A stretch of 64,000 nt of DNA from Notolepis coatsorum (GCA_963971535.1 OZ020590.1:153182034-153246033); one strand, 5' to 3'; counted from the stretch's first letter, positions 1-11,800 are shown. Notes: generated from the letters alone by a model not told the origin. Numbers and translations: made by a program.

Positions 1-321
1 GACCAGAGTTTCTCAAGCTCCCGGAAGAAGAGTGGCCTACACCCACCCCACGGGAGGCGAGTAAAGAGGAGGCCGAAAACAAGAAATCTGTGTTCTGTGG
101 ATTGAACACACTCGTCTCCACAGACCCCGACATAGACGATTGCCTCACCCTAGAGAGTGCGCAGCTAAAGACATTTCTGTGGCACCACCCAGAGGTTCAG
201 CCCACTACTGACATTTCAGCAGCTGACTACGAAGAAGCAGAACTTCTTCTACTACAACGAGCCCAGAGAGACTCGTTCCCCGATGAGCTAGACTGTCTAC
301 AGGGAGCAAAGCCCGTCCCAT
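1..321 (+). pseudogene. BEL/Pao pol fragment, RNase H to integrase linker (copy 1)
   Basis: The open frame through 90-321 matches the region just after RNase H in the minus-strand BEL element at 25994-33494. Shared words include ENKK, FCGL and DDC. It is the polyprotein stretch linking RNase H to integrase in an LTR retrotransposon. The left edge is the window edge. A LINE cuts it at about 321 inside the linker (after SDSRLL); the integrase frame resumes at about 1763 with nothing lost. With the LINE in place the polyprotein cannot be made, so this is a broken gene. Confidence 0.8.
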
Positions 322-1762
322 CAGACAGCAGACTGCTCCATCATCTACATGCTCCACAGAGCGTACACGCACCTGGAGAAGCCGCGCAGCTCAGTGAGGA
401 TTATGTTCTTTGATTTCTCCAGCGCCTTCAACACCATCCAGCCATCACTGCTAGCGGAGAAGCTCTCTGCGATGCAGCTGGAGCACGGCTTGGTGGCCTG
501 GATCAAGGACTACCTCACTGAGAGGCCACAGTACGTCAGACTAAAGGACAGTCAGTCTGACGTACTGGTGAGCAACACCGGCGCCCCCCAGGGAACTGTG
601 CTGTCACCCTTCCTCTTCACCCTCTACACCTACAGACTTCTGCCGCAACTCCAGCGGGTGCCACCTGCAGAAGTTCTCAGATGACTCCTCCATCGTAAGC
701 TACATCACCGACGATGATGAGGAGGAGTACAGAGCCCTGGTGGAGAGCTTCGTGGGGTGGAGCGACAGCAACCACCTCCAACTCAACACTAGTAAGACCA
801 AGGAGCTGGTGGTGGACTTCCGGAGGGGCAAGAAGAGGCCCCCCCCGATTCCCATCTCCATCCGAGGGGTGGATGTGGAGATGGTGGACTCATACAAGTT
901 CCTTGGGGTACACCTGAACAATAAACTGGACTGGTCGGACAACACAGAGGCCCTCTACAGGAAGGGACAGAGCAGGCTGTTCTTCCTGAGGAGACTCAGG
1001 TCCTTCAATGTGTGCAACAAACTGCTGCAGTCTTTTTACCAGTCTGTTGTGGCCAGTATCCTCTTCTATGCTGTGGCATGCTGGGGAGGCTACATCAACT
1101 CAAGGGACACCAACAAGCTCAACAAGCTGGTGAGGAAGGCTAGCTCCGTGGTGGGAGTCGAGCTACCTAGACTTGAGGTGATGGTAGAGAGGGGGATGAT
1201 AAGGAAGCTGGATGCCATCATGGAGAACCCCTACCACCCCCTCTACGACGAGCTAGTCAAGATGAGAAGCTCGTTCAGCCACAGACTCATCCCCCCCCGA
1301 CACTCAACTAACCGCCTCGGACAGTCCTTCATACCAGCGGCCATCAGGCTCCACAACAGTGGGCAGCGACTAGCAGCCTCCAGGCCCCACAACAGGGGGC
1401 AGCGACAGCGACTGCTACCAGACATTGACCTGGGACTTATAGGAACCCAAGGGGGACAAAGTAGACTACCCTGGTACTTTGATTAATGTATACTCAGTAG
1501 ATAGTAAATTATAACACTACCTCATGCATACTGCACCTTATGTGACACTGTGAATAATGTGAATATTCCTCAGCTAGTCAGATAGTAAATTATATTGACC
1601 ATATTGATCAAATTGTTTACACTGCCTGTGTTGTCTTTTACTACTGTATACTGTGTTGTTTTACTACCTGTACCCCTCCCTCCCTCCCCCCCATGCTGCT
1701 ATGATGCCTGAATTTCCCCAAGGGGATCAATAAAGGAATATCTTATCTTATCTTATCTTATC
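322..1762 (+). mobile_element. 5'-truncated Rex1/Babar-like LINE inside BEL pol (copy 1)
   Basis: This is a non-LTR retrotransposon fragment covering most of the reverse transcriptase and the C-terminal region. Visible RT blocks are FFDFSSAFNTI (near 400-430), GAPQGTVLSPFLF (near 580-620) and FSDDSSIV, where F-S-D-D replaces the usual F/Y-A-D-D. One extra base near 629 shifts the frame, so the protein is split into 349-684 and 740-1486. The 3' UTR ends in a run of TCTTA units (1733-1762), the short tandem tail typical of the Rex1/CR1-L2 group. The LINE interrupts BEL pol at a CTGCTCCA site with only a few bases of overlap and no long target duplication. The exact clade is uncertain. Confidence 0.85.
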
Positions 1763-3028
1763 CACCTAGCACCCGAGAGCGACGCCCATAGTCTCATCAG
1801 ACTGGGTGGTTGTCTGCGGAGAGCCCCAGACTTACCGGATGACGTCAAGTACCCGATAGTCTTGAACAGCCGACACAAGGTCACAGAGCTGATCATAAAG
1901 AAATACGACGAGGATGTGCACCACGCAGGGGCAGAGAGAGTCTTCGCGGAGATCAGACGTCGTTATTGGATACTGCAAGGGAGAGAAGCAGTGCGGCGCT
2001 TCCAGCGAATCTGTCTAGACTGTCGTAAGTGGCGAGCGCAGCCCAGTATACCCCGGATGGCTGACCTACCTCCCTGTCGCCTCCGACTCGGCGACAAGCC
2101 TTTTCACTCCACCGGTATGGACTGTTTCGGCCCACTGTATATAAAGAAAGGAAGAGGAACCGAGAAGCGGTGGGGTATTGTATTCAAATGCATGACCACC
2201 CGAGCGATACATATAGAACTCCTTCCAACCATGAGCACAGACTCATTCCTTATGGCCTTCCGAAGATTCACATCGCGGAAAGGCAAACCGTCTATATTGT
2301 TGTCTGATCACGGGACAAACTTCAAAGGCGGAGAAAGAGAGCTGAGAGAGAGCTTCCAAGCTATGGGCCCAGAACTTAAGACCCACCTCGCTCCATCCCA
2401 GATTGACTTCCAGTTTAATCCCCCGAACGCACCTCACTTCGGTGGAACTTGGGAACGAGAAGTACGTTCAATAAAGACAGCCCTGTACGCCGTGCTTGGG
2501 GCCCAGACCGTGGCGGAAGAAGTCCTAATGACAGTCCTCACGGAGATCGAGGGAGTATTGAACTCAAAGCCCCTCGGTTACGTCTCAAGTGATGTAGCAG
2601 ATGTCGACCCAGTCACCCCCAACACACTCTTGATGGGGCGGCTGGACCCCACGCTACCACAGACAATGTACAGGCCTGAAGAAGCGAACGGCCGAAGAAT
2701 GTGGAGGTACAGTCAAGTATTGGCTGACAAGTTTTGGAACAGCTTCCTACTCCACTACCTACCGTCTCTACAGACCCGCCAGAAATGGGTAAAATAGAGA
2801 GACAATTTGACAGAAGGAACAGTCGTCATGATTATCGACCAGTCACTACCCCGAGCTATGTGGCCGGCTGGCTGCGTAAGCAAAGTGATCACCGGTGCCG
2901 ACGGAAAGGTCCGAGCAGCTGAAGTGCTCGTCCAAGGGCGGACCTACACCCGACCCGTGGCGAGGCTAATAGAACTGCCAAGGCTCCCAGATACTATCGA
3001 TGACGACCATGACCCCATGACTTTGTGA
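1763..3028 (+). pseudogene. BEL/Pao integrase with in-frame stop (copy 1)
   Basis: This is the integrase of a BEL/Pao LTR element, the enzyme that inserts the cDNA copy into the genome. In order: the end of the RNase H-integrase linker (RLGGCLRRA), an HHCC zinc-binding region (VHHAG, then CLDC), a catalytic core with D in TGMDCFGP, D in LLSDHGTNF and E in GGTWEREV, and a C-terminal domain of the type found after BEL integrases (DQSLPRAMWPAG). The frame is continuous except for one TAG at 2795-2797, between QKWVK and the C-terminal domain. Copy 2 has the same stop. The ATG-like starts near 1862 are not real starts, because this is the interior of a polyprotein. Confidence 0.85.
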
Positions 3029-3110
3029 ACTGACTGACCCTCACAGCAGACATTGAGTAGTGGACAGTGCGGTTAATCTGTCTCTGCTTAGCTAATTAGG
3101 TGGGACTAAT

Positions 3111-3121
3111 TAGGGGGCGGC
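3111..3121 (+). other. Polypurine tract of BEL element (copy 1)
   Basis: A purine-rich run (TAGGGGGCGGC) lies directly before the TG of the LTR at 3122. This is the expected position for the plus-strand primer of an LTR retrotransposon. Copy 2 has the same run at 8452-8462. Confidence 0.5.
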
Positions 3122-4493
3122 TGTTACGAAGGATCAGATTAAACCGAATATATATATTTATTTATTGATATATATTGAATAGTATTTGTATATCGTTTGA
3201 TATCCCTTGTATATTCCTTGTACATATACACGGAATATCCCTTTAGTCCAGCCCATAATAGTTCATTCTCCTATTGGACAGCGGTCCACCGGCGCCAGGG
3301 ACCGGCCCCCGGAGCCAAGTTCAAAGTCACCGACACGACATGTCTGTACTTGCCCCGGCCCTGCCCAGGGATACGGCGACAGAAATGAGAGTGGCACTAT
3401 TTTGTGCACCGTGCGTATAAATACGGCGCAGGTGAATGTAGAAGACCTTTAGCCCCTTACCTCCGTACCCTTCGTGCACTTAGCATGTTACCGATAAGTT
3501 GAAGCCTCACCCACGATACAACGTGCGGTGAAGTATGGCCTGTTTGGCCTCAGAGTAGAGCATCGAGACCGCGTGCGAATTAATAACTGAATTGTCAGAG
3601 TTTGGCGCTATACCGTCGAGTGCGACATATTTCTATTGAGTCTTTAATAGTCTATTTGTGTATAGTGTATCGTGCGGTTAGAATTCTATAGTGACCAGCA
3701 TCTCCAACGCTTTCTCATATTAGCTAGAGTTCTTATCCAGGCTGGGCCGACCGCATGGCGCCTTCACCCGAGGAGACCTAGGCGAGAACCGTATGGACAT
3801 GTACACTGGATTAATCTACCCGACGACTACATAGCCTTTGCGGCTGGAATATATTTGCTTTGGTCCTATGATTTATGGAGCGGATAATCGCCGACGCCTG
3901 CACGTGTTGGATTTACCCCGAGAGGAGTCAAGTCGAGTCGGTGCTCAGAGAGCCTGAGGCCGCCTAGCTTTCTTCACTGTAGAGCTACAGTCTACAAGAG
4001 AACCAAGCTGTATTCGTCTGTGGATCAAGAGACTACTGCACCGGCTTCTGTACCTGAAGTCTCCCTAGTCATCGTTGACCAGACGTCCTACTACCGACAG
4101 ATCTTCTACCCCCCTTGCTGGCTTACAACCAGTGGGAACCCCTTCCAGTATCTCCCGCTATCACTAGTGTACCATAGATATAATTCCCTAAGATTCAGGT
4201 TGTATAATTACCTCCTGCGTAACCAGAGAATGGACATTCGTTATTGATTTGCCTACGCATACTCCTTTGCCTTACAAGTGCATTCAAAGAATAATGTAAA
4301 GTATCCTATGTACCTTTTGCTCCATTAAATACTTGATTAATACCTTTGACTGGAACCGATTTCATTGTGGGAAGTGTTCATCATATTCATATATCGTGTA
4401 CTGTATGGCCAGTAATTAAAGTACATAAAGCGGTAGTGGTTTAATGATACCATACTTATCAATACAGTCAGGGAATTGTACCCCTCAGTTACA
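3122..4493 (+). repeat. BEL/Pao 3' LTR, 1372 bp (copy 1)
   Basis: The LTR starts TGTTACGAAGG and ends CTCAGTTACA, giving the short inverted ends TGT...ACA. It follows the integrase frame and a polypurine tract. The same family occurs as a solo LTR at 14494-16332 and as the 5' LTR of the minus-strand BEL at 32063-33494. A TATAAATA box lies at 3416-3423 and an ATTAAA signal near 4323. The 5' LTR of this element is not in the window, so its target-site duplication cannot be read. It sits inside a 54-bp tandem repeat. Confidence 0.9.
3416..3423 (+). promoter_or_regulatory. Putative LTR TATA box (copy 1)
   Basis: TATAAATA sits about 295 bp into the LTR. The minus-strand relative has a TATATATA at the matching place near 33175-33182. 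The position fits a promoter of the element; use is not shown. The copy 2 equivalent is at 8757-8764. Confidence 0.4.
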
Positions 4494-4715
4494 TACATGT
4501 ACAAAATTAAACTATTCATTAGTTTCTTCACCAGAATAACTCATACCTACATGTACTAAATTAAACAATTCATTAGTTTCTTCACCATAATAACTCATAC
4601 CTACATGTACAAAATTAAACAATTCATTTGTTTGTTCACCATAATAACTCATACCTACATGTACAAAATTAAACAATTCATTCGTTTTTTCACCAGAATA
4701 ATAATAACTCAGAGA
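4494..4715. repeat. 54-bp tandem repeat, about 4 units (copy 1)
   Basis: The unit containing AACTCATACCTACATGTAC recurs at a 54-bp spacing, measured between 4538, 4592 and 4646. Because 54 is divisible by 3, it gives an 18-residue periodic reading frame on the minus strand, which I do not take as a gene. The BEL LTR is inserted in this array. The same array without BEL occurs at 60604-60720. Confidence 0.85.
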
Positions 4716-5101
4716 ACAAAGAATGGAATCTGCAAACATTTACCCTACCTATAAAACTAGAACTAGTGGTCAAATGAGCACAAATGTCATAAAACCATGT
4801 AATAAAACGAACGTTAAGCATTATGTATTACAAGTTAAAACTTAAAGGAGTTACATTTAGCAGAAACAAGTGAAATAAGGAGCTATATTTCAAACTGAAT
4901 CACCTCCCCTCAGCAGAGAGCGGCAACACAATCGGGACGACAGACAGCGCGATATGCAATGAGGTGGTGTGACAGGATCTCACTGCCACCTAGTGTTCTA
5001 TTATGACATCACCACAAACGTTCTAGAAGGTTGTATGTTCTAGAATGTACTATTATGACATCACCACAAACGTTCTAGAAGTAAAGGTTCTATGTTCTTG
5101 A
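4716..5101. repeat. Non-coding repeat segment E (copy 1, cut by the duplication junction)
   Basis: AT-rich non-coding sequence shared with 10056-10442 and 60721-62160. It contains direct repeats of a module, TTCTATTATGACATCA followed by CACAAACGTTCTAGAAG, at about 4996 and 5048. It ends abruptly at the duplication junction. I see no gene in it. Confidence 0.7.
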
Positions 5102-5658
5102 ACTCACCATTCCGGTGCAAAGAACAATCTTGTGGTCAGACTCCACGACAGTACTCACATGGATCCGGTCTGATTCGTGCAGATACAAGGTCTTCGTGGG
5201 AGTCAGAGTCACAGAGATTCAAGAGTTAACAGAAGTAGCAAGCTGGAGGTATGTGGACACAAAACACAACCCAGCTGACGTCATCACCCGGGGAATGTCC
5301 CTGGATGACCTCACCCGTCACAACCCATACAGTGACGGACCAGAGTTTCTCAAGCTCCCGGAAGAAGAGTGGCCTACACCCACCCCACGGGAGGCGAGTA
5401 AAGAGGAGGCCGAAAACAAGAAATCTGTGTTCTGTGGATTGAACACACTCGTCTCCACAGACCCCGACATAGACGATTGCCTCACCCTAGAGAGTGCGCA
5501 GCTAAAGACATTTCTGTGGCACCACCCAGAGGTTCAGCCCACTACTGACATTTCAGCAGCTGACTACGAAGAAGCAGAACTTCTTCTACTACAACGAGCC
5601 CAGAGAGACTCGTTCCCCGATGAGCTAGACTGTCTACAGGGAGCAAAGCCCGTCCCAT
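5102..5658 (+). pseudogene. BEL/Pao RNase H and linker (copy 2)
   Basis: The frame opens at the duplication junction and runs through the RNase H word LWSDSTTVLTW, the block NPADVITRGM and the linker. It matches the minus-strand BEL residue by residue over this stretch (for example SRTILWSDST against QRTILWSDST). This copy shows about 330 bp more of the 5' side than copy 1 because the window starts inside copy 1. The LINE at 5659 cuts it, and it has no 5' part of pol: the RT, protease and gag of this copy are absent. Confidence 0.85.
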
Positions 5659-7103
5659 CAGACAGCAGACTGCTCCATCATCTACATGCTCCACAGAGCG
5701 TACACGCACCTGGAGAAGCCGCGCAGCTCAGTGAGGATTATGTTCTTTGATTTCTCCAGCGCCTTCAACACCATCCAGCCATCACTGCTAGCGGAGAAGC
5801 TCTCTGCGATGCAGCTGGAGCACGGCTTGGTGGCCTGGATCAAGGACTACCTCACTGAGAGGCCACAGTACGTCAGACTAAAGGACAGTCAGTCTGACGT
5901 ACTGGTGAGCAACACCGGCGCCCCCCAGGGAACTGTGCTGTCACCCTTCCTCTTCACCCTCTACACCTCAGACTTCTGCCGCAACTCCAGCGGGTGCCAC
6001 CTGCAGAAGTTCTCAGACGACTCCTCCATCGTAAGCTACATCACCGACGATGATGAGGAGGAGTACAGAGCCCTGGTGGAGAGCTTCGTGGGGTGGAGCG
6101 ACAGCAACCACCTCCAACTCAACACTAGTAAGACCAAGGAGCTGGTGGTGGACTTCCGGAGGGGCAAGAAGAGGCCCCCCCCGATTCCCATCTCCATCCG
6201 AGGGGTGGATGTGGAGATGGTGGACTCATACAAGTTCCTTGGGGTACACCTGAACAATAAACTGGACTGGTCGGACAACACAGAGGCCCTCTACAGGAAG
6301 GGACAGAGCAGGCTGTTCTTCCTGAGGAGACTCAGGTCCTTCAATGTGTGCAACAAACTGCTGCAGTCTTTTTACCAGTCTGTTGTGGCCAGTATCCTCT
6401 TCTATGCTGTGGCATGCTGGGGAGGCTACATCAACTCAAGGGACACCAACAAGCTCAACAAGCTGGTGAGGAAGGCTAGCTCCGTGGTGGGAGTCGAGCT
6501 ACCTAGACTTGAGGTGATGGTAGAGAGGGGGATGATAAGGAAGCTGGATGCCATCATGGAGAACCCCTACCACCCCCTCTACGACGAGCTAGTCAAGATG
6601 AGAAGCTCGTTCAGCCACAGACTCATCCCCCCCCGACACTCAACTAACCGCCTCGGACAGTCCTTCATACCAGCGGCCATCAGGCTCCACAACAGTGGGC
6701 AGCGACTAGCAGCCTCCAGGCCCCACAACAGGGGGCAGCGACAGCGACTGCTACCAGACATTGACCTGGGACTTATAGGAACCCAAGGGGGACAAAGTAG
6801 ACTACCCTGGTACTTTGATTAATGTATACTCAGTAGATAGTAAATTATAACACTACCTCATGCATACTGCACCTTATGTGACACTGTGAATAATGTGAAT
6901 ATTCCTCAGCTAGTCAGATAGTAAATTATATTGACCATATTGATCAAATTGTTTACACTGCCTGTGTTGTCTTTTACTACTGTATACTGTGTTGTTTTAC
7001 TACCTGTACCCCTCCCTCCCTCCCCCCCATGCTGCTATGATGCCTGAATTTCCCCAAGGGGATCAATAAAGGAATATCTTATCTTATCTTATCTTATCTT
7101 ATC
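5659..7103 (+). mobile_element. 5'-truncated Rex1/Babar-like LINE (copy 2, RT frame intact)
   Basis: Same LINE insertion as at 322-1762, but without the extra base, so the RT frame is open from 5686 to 6822 (378 codons). It holds FDFSSAFNTI, GAPQGTVLSP and FSDDSSIV, then the thumb-like region and a C-terminal part ending WYFD. The endonuclease half is missing, as usual for 5'-truncated LINEs, so it cannot move on its own. The tail has one TCTTA unit more than copy 1. It is the same event as copy 1, duplicated later, not a second insertion. Confidence 0.87.
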
Positions 7104-8369
7104 CACCTAGCACCCGAGAGCGACGCCCATAGTCTCATCAGACTGGGTGGTTGTCTGCGGAGAGCCCCAGACTTACCGGATGACGTCAAGTACCCGATAG
7201 TCTTGAACAGCCGACACAAGGTCACAGAGCTGATCATAAAGAAATACGACGAGGATGTGCACCACGCAGGGGCAGAGAGAGTCTTCGCGGAGATCAGACG
7301 TCGTTATTGGATACTGCAAGGGAGAGAAGCAGTGCGGCGCTTCCAGCGAATCTGTCTAGACTGTCGTAAGTGGCGAGCGCAGCCCAGTATACCCCGGATG
7401 GCTGACCTACCTCCCTGTCGCCTCCGACTCGGCGACAAGCCTTTTCACTCCACCGGTATGGACTGTTTCGGCCCACTGTATATAAAGAAAGGAAGAGGAA
7501 CCGAGAAGCGGTGGGGTATTGTATTCAAATGCATGACCACCCGAGCGATACATATAGAACTCCTTCCAACCATGAGCACAGACTCATTCCTTATGGCCTT
7601 CCGAAGATTCACATCGCGGAAAGGCAAACCGTCTATATTGTTGTCTGATCACGGGACAAACTTCAAAGGCGGAGAAAGAGAGCTGAGAGAGAGCTTCCAA
7701 GCTATGGGCCCAGAACTTAAGACCCACCTCGCTCCATCCCAGATTGACTTCCAGTTTAATCCCCCGAACGCACCTCACTTCGGTGGAACTTGGGAACGAG
7801 AAGTACGTTCAATAAAGACAGCCCTGTACGCCGTGCTTGGGGCCCAGACCGTGGCGGAAGAAGTCCTAATGACAGTCCTCACGGAGATCGAGGGAGTATT
7901 GAACTCAAAGCCCCTCGGTTACATCTCAAGTGATGTAGCAGATGTCGACCCAGTCACCCCCAACACACTCTTGATGGGGCGGCTGGACCCCGCGCTACCA
8001 CAGACAATGTACAGGCCTGAAGAAGCGAACGGCCGAAGAATGTGGAGGTACAGTCAAGTATTGGCTGACAAGTTTTGGAACAGCTTCCTACTCCACTACC
8101 TACCGTCTCTACAGACCCGCCAGAAATGGGTAAAATAGAGAGACAATTTGACAGAAGGAACAGTCGTCATGATTATCGACCAGTCACTACCCCGAGCTAT
8201 GTGGCCGGCTGGCTGCGTAAGCAAAGTGATCACCGGTGCCGACGGAAAGGTCCGAGCAGCTGAAGTGCTCGTCCAAGGGCGGACCTACACCCGACCCGTG
8301 GCGAGGCTAATAGAACTGCCAAGGCTCCCCGATACTATCGATGACGACCATGACCCCATGACTTTGTGA
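7104..8369 (+). pseudogene. BEL/Pao integrase with the same in-frame stop (copy 2)
   Basis: Near-identical to 1763-3028, with HHCC zinc region, D-D-E core and C-terminal domain, and the same TAG at 8136-8138. Two coding changes from copy 1 are visible: Ile for Val in GYISSD, and Ala for Thr in LDPALPQ. A silent or near-silent difference lies near 8330. The shared stop shows that the element was already broken before the tandem duplication. Confidence 0.85.
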
Positions 8370-8462
8370 ACTGACTGACCCTCACAGCAGACATTGAGTA
8401 GTGGACAGTGCGGTTAATCTGTCTCTGCTTAGCTAATTAGGTGGGACTAATTAGGGGGCGGC

Positions 8463-9834
8463 TGTTACGAAGGATCAGATTAAACCGAATATATATATTT
8501 ATTTATTGATATATATTGAATAGTATTTGTATATCGTTTGATATCCCTTGTATATTCCTTGTACATATACACGGAATATCCCTTTAGTCCAGCCCATAAT
8601 AGTTCATTCTCCTATTGGACAGCGGTCCACCGGCGCCAGGGACCGGCCCCCGGAGCCAAGTTCAAAGTCACCGACACGACATGTCTGTACTTGCCCCGGC
8701 CCTGCCCAGGGATACGGCGACAGAAATGAGAGTGGCACTATTTTGTGCACCGTGCGTATAAATACGGCGCAGGTGAATGTAGAAGACCTTTAGCCCCTTA
8801 CCTCCGTACCCTTCGTGCACTTAGCATGTTACCGATAAGTTGAAGCCTCACCCACGATACAACGTGCGGTGAAGTATGGCCTGTTTGGCCTCAGAGTAGA
8901 GCATCGAGACCGCGTGCGAATTAATAACTGAATTGTCAGAGTTTGGCGCTATACCGTCGAGTGCGACATATTTCTATTGAGTCTTTAATAGTCTATTTGT
9001 GTATAGTGTATCGTGCGGTTAGAATTCTATAGTGACCAGCATCTCCAACGCTTTCTCATATTAGCTAGAGTTCTTATCCAGGCTGGGCCGACCGCATGGC
9101 GCCTTCACCCGAGGAGACCTAGGCGAGAACCGTATGGACATGTACACTGGATTAATCTACCCGACGACTACATAGCCTTTGCGGCTGGAATATATTTGCT
9201 TTGGTCCTATGATTTATGGAGCGGATAATCGCCGACGCCTGCACGTGTTGGATTTACCCCGAGAGGAGTCAAGTCGAGTCGGCGCTCAGAGAGCCTGAGG
9301 CCGCCTAGCTTTCTTCACTGTAGAGCTACAGTCTACAAGAGAACCAAGCTGTATTCGTCTGTGGATCAAGAGACTACTGCACCGGCTTCTGTACCTGAAG
9401 TCTCCCTAGTCATCGTTGACCAGACGTCCTACTACCGACAGATCTTCTACCCCCCTTGCTGGCTTACAACCAGTGGGAACCCCTTCCAGTATCTCCCGCT
9501 ATCACTAGTGTACCATAGATATAATTCCCTAAGATTCAGGTTGTATAATTACCTCCTGCGTAACCAGAGAATGGACATTCGTTATTGATTTGCCTACGCA
9601 TACTCCTTTGCCTTACAAGTGCATTCAAAGAATAATGTAAAGTATCCTATGTACCTTTTGCTCCATTAAATACTTGATTAATACCTTTGACTGGAACCGA
9701 TTTCATTGTGGGAAGTGTTCATCATATTCATATATCGTGTACTGTATGGCCAGTAATTAAAGTACATAAAGCGGTAGTGGTTTAATGATACCATACTTAT
9801 CAATACAGTCAGGGAATTGTACCCCTCAGTTACA
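8463..9834 (+). repeat. BEL/Pao 3' LTR, 1372 bp (copy 2)
   Basis: Same length as the copy 1 LTR (3122-4493). Only one difference was noticed, in the GTCGGTGCTC / GTCGGCGCTC stretch. TATAAATA lies at 8757-8764. It carries the duplicated solo 3' LTR with its 54-bp repeat flank. Confidence 0.9.
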
Positions 9835-10055
9835 TACATGTACAAAATTAAACTATTCATTAGTTTCTTCACCAGAATAACTCATACCTACATGTACTAA
9901 ATTAAACAATTCATTAGTTTCTTCACCATAATAACTCATACCTACATGTACAAAATTAAACAATTCATTTGTTTGTTCACCATAATAACTCATACCTACA
10001 TGTACAAAATTAAACAATTCATTCGTTTTTTCACCAGAATAATAATAACTCAGAG
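9835..10055. repeat. 54-bp tandem repeat, about 4 units (copy 2)
   Basis: Duplicate of 4494-4715 with the same four units. Confidence 0.85.
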
Positions 10056-11160
10056 AACAGAGAATGGAATCTGCAAACATTTACCCTACCTATAAAACTA
10101 GAACTAGTGGTCAAATGAGCACAAATGTCATAAAACCATGTAATAAAACGAACGTTAAGCATTATGTATTACAAGTTAAAACTTAAAGGAGTTACATTTA
10201 GCAGAAACGAGTGAAATAAGGAGCTATATTTCAAACTGAATCACCTCCCCTCAGCAGAGAGCGGCAACACAATCGGGACGACAGACAGCGCGATATGCAA
10301 TGAGGTGGTGTGACAGGATCTCACTGCCACCTAGTGTTCTATTATGACATCACCACAAACGTTCTAGAAGGTTGTATATTCTAGAATGTACTATTATGAC
10401 ATCACCACAAACGTTCTAGAAGTAAAGGTTCTATGTTCTTGAATGTTCTATTATGACATCATACTGTGATTAAGCATTTATCCTTTAATTCCCCCTTCTT
10501 ATAGGAGAATATCCGTACCCATATATCAAGTTAAATCAAATCAAATACAAAATACAATATCAAAATAACACAAGGTGAACGGGGTCGACGCCCTTGGAAG
10601 TCCTTGTAGTCTCGTTCAGTTCAATCCTACCGGACTGTTGGTGTAACAAGAGTTGAGCATCAGGGGTATTCACATCAGGCTGGCATTAGCCTTGAGTTAT
10701 ATCAAATGTTCCGGGGTTGGCTCACCATCGGGTATCGGTCCGGCACACCACCTCGTCCCGCGTGGGCACACGTGGTGATGGGTGGTCTGGACTGCTCCGG
10801 GATGCTGGTTGAGACTTGCAGGTTTCAGTCTGTTGGTTAGTCCCGTCCGTCTGGTCAGTGCTGCTGGTTCGGATGTCGAGGAGAAGAGAGGGATGGCTGT
10901 TGGACTCGCCTGTTTTTATAGGAATCCAAGATGGTCTGGAACGTTCTATTATGACATCATACGGTGACATCACAAAGGTTGCAGATCTTCTATCATGACA
11001 TCATACGCTGGTTCTAGAATGTTTTACGTTCTAGAAAGTTCTTACCTAATAGCATTAACTATTTATGCCCCTATGATAGTTATGATAGTTATGAATCTGA
11101 ACCCTGGGTTACACATACTTGGTAATTTACTGTGCATTGGAGGGGGTTGGGTTAGGACAT
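10056..11160. repeat. Non-coding repeat segment E, longer copy
   Basis: It continues past the duplication end at 10442 and runs to a LINE-B fragment at 11161. Bases 10440-11270 match 62160-63004 closely, including the LINE-B start, so this is a dispersed or segmental repeat. The TATTATGACATCA and TTCTAGAA motifs recur near 10335, 10391, 10445, 10943 and 10991. Short open frames (for example 10782-10998) are not conserved in a way that suggests coding. Confidence 0.65.
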
Positions 11161-11800
11161 TTACAGGGGCCAGTTTCGAATTGCAGTCTCCCGTAGGAGT
11201 TCTTTGAGAGTGGTTTTGAAAGTGGGTAGTGAATCACATTCCTTTACCGCTTTGGGTAGGGCGTTCCACATTGATGTGGCATAATTGCGAAACGTGTTTA
11301 GTCCCTTGTTTGAGCCAAATCTGGGTTTAACATGATTTGTGGAGTTCCCTCTGGTGTTGTGATCGTGGTATTCACTGACCTTTGGGAAGTATTTTGACAT
11401 GTACATGGGTACCTTGGTCGTGTAGTGTATCTTGTAGACCAGGCCCATTGCAAGTTGCTGTACTCTGTCGTCTACTCTAAGCCATCCTAGGTTGTCAAAG
11501 TGGGCAGGGGTGAGGTGGTTTCTAGGAGTAAGGTCAAGCAGTAGTCTGACCAGTTTGTTTTGAGATGTTTGTAATTTTGTCTTTAGCGCCTTTGAGGTGC
11601 TTTGGTACCATGAGGTGCAAGCATAGTCGTAGTACCCTTGAATGAGTGCTCCTGCCAGAGTCTTCAGGGTATTCTTGTTTACCAGAGAGGAGATCCGGTA
11701 CAAGAATCGAGTTCGTTGGTTGACTTTTTTTATTACATTGGATGCCATTTTGTCACAGGAAAGATTAGCCTCTAGGATGGAACCCAGGTAGGTAATTTAA
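11161..11800 (-). mobile_element. LINE-B fragment, C-terminal RT region and 3' UTR
   Basis: The minus-strand frame 11748-11161 (195 residues) holds the region after the RT catalytic core of a jockey-superfamily LINE: TLAGALIQGYYDYACTSWY, KLQTSQNKLVRLL, HLTPAHFDNLGWLRVDDRVQQL and a C-terminal MWNALPKAVKEC block. It is related to LINE-D at 53655-56955 and to the other LINE-B pieces here. The catalytic core and endonuclease are missing (5' truncation near 11760). Confidence 0.85.

Larger units (their letters stand above)
1..10442. repeat. Tandem duplication of about 5.34 kb (two head-to-tail copies)
   Basis: Bases 1-5101 match 5338-10442 with an offset of 5336 to 5341. I found roughly ten single-base differences and two indels: one extra base near 629 in copy 1 and one extra 5-bp TCTTA unit in the LINE tail of copy 2. 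That is about 99.8 percent identity. The copy junction is at about 5101/5102, where segment E stops abruptly after a TTCTTGAA and BEL RNase H sequence begins. The left end of copy 1 lies outside the window. Both copies carry the same LINE insertion, the same integrase stop and the same LTR, so the duplication is younger than all of these. Confidence 0.9.

Noticed and set aside
4494..4715. Evenly spaced repeats that could suggest a CRISPR array
   Set aside because: The units are contiguous tandem repeats without unique spacers, in a vertebrate genome.
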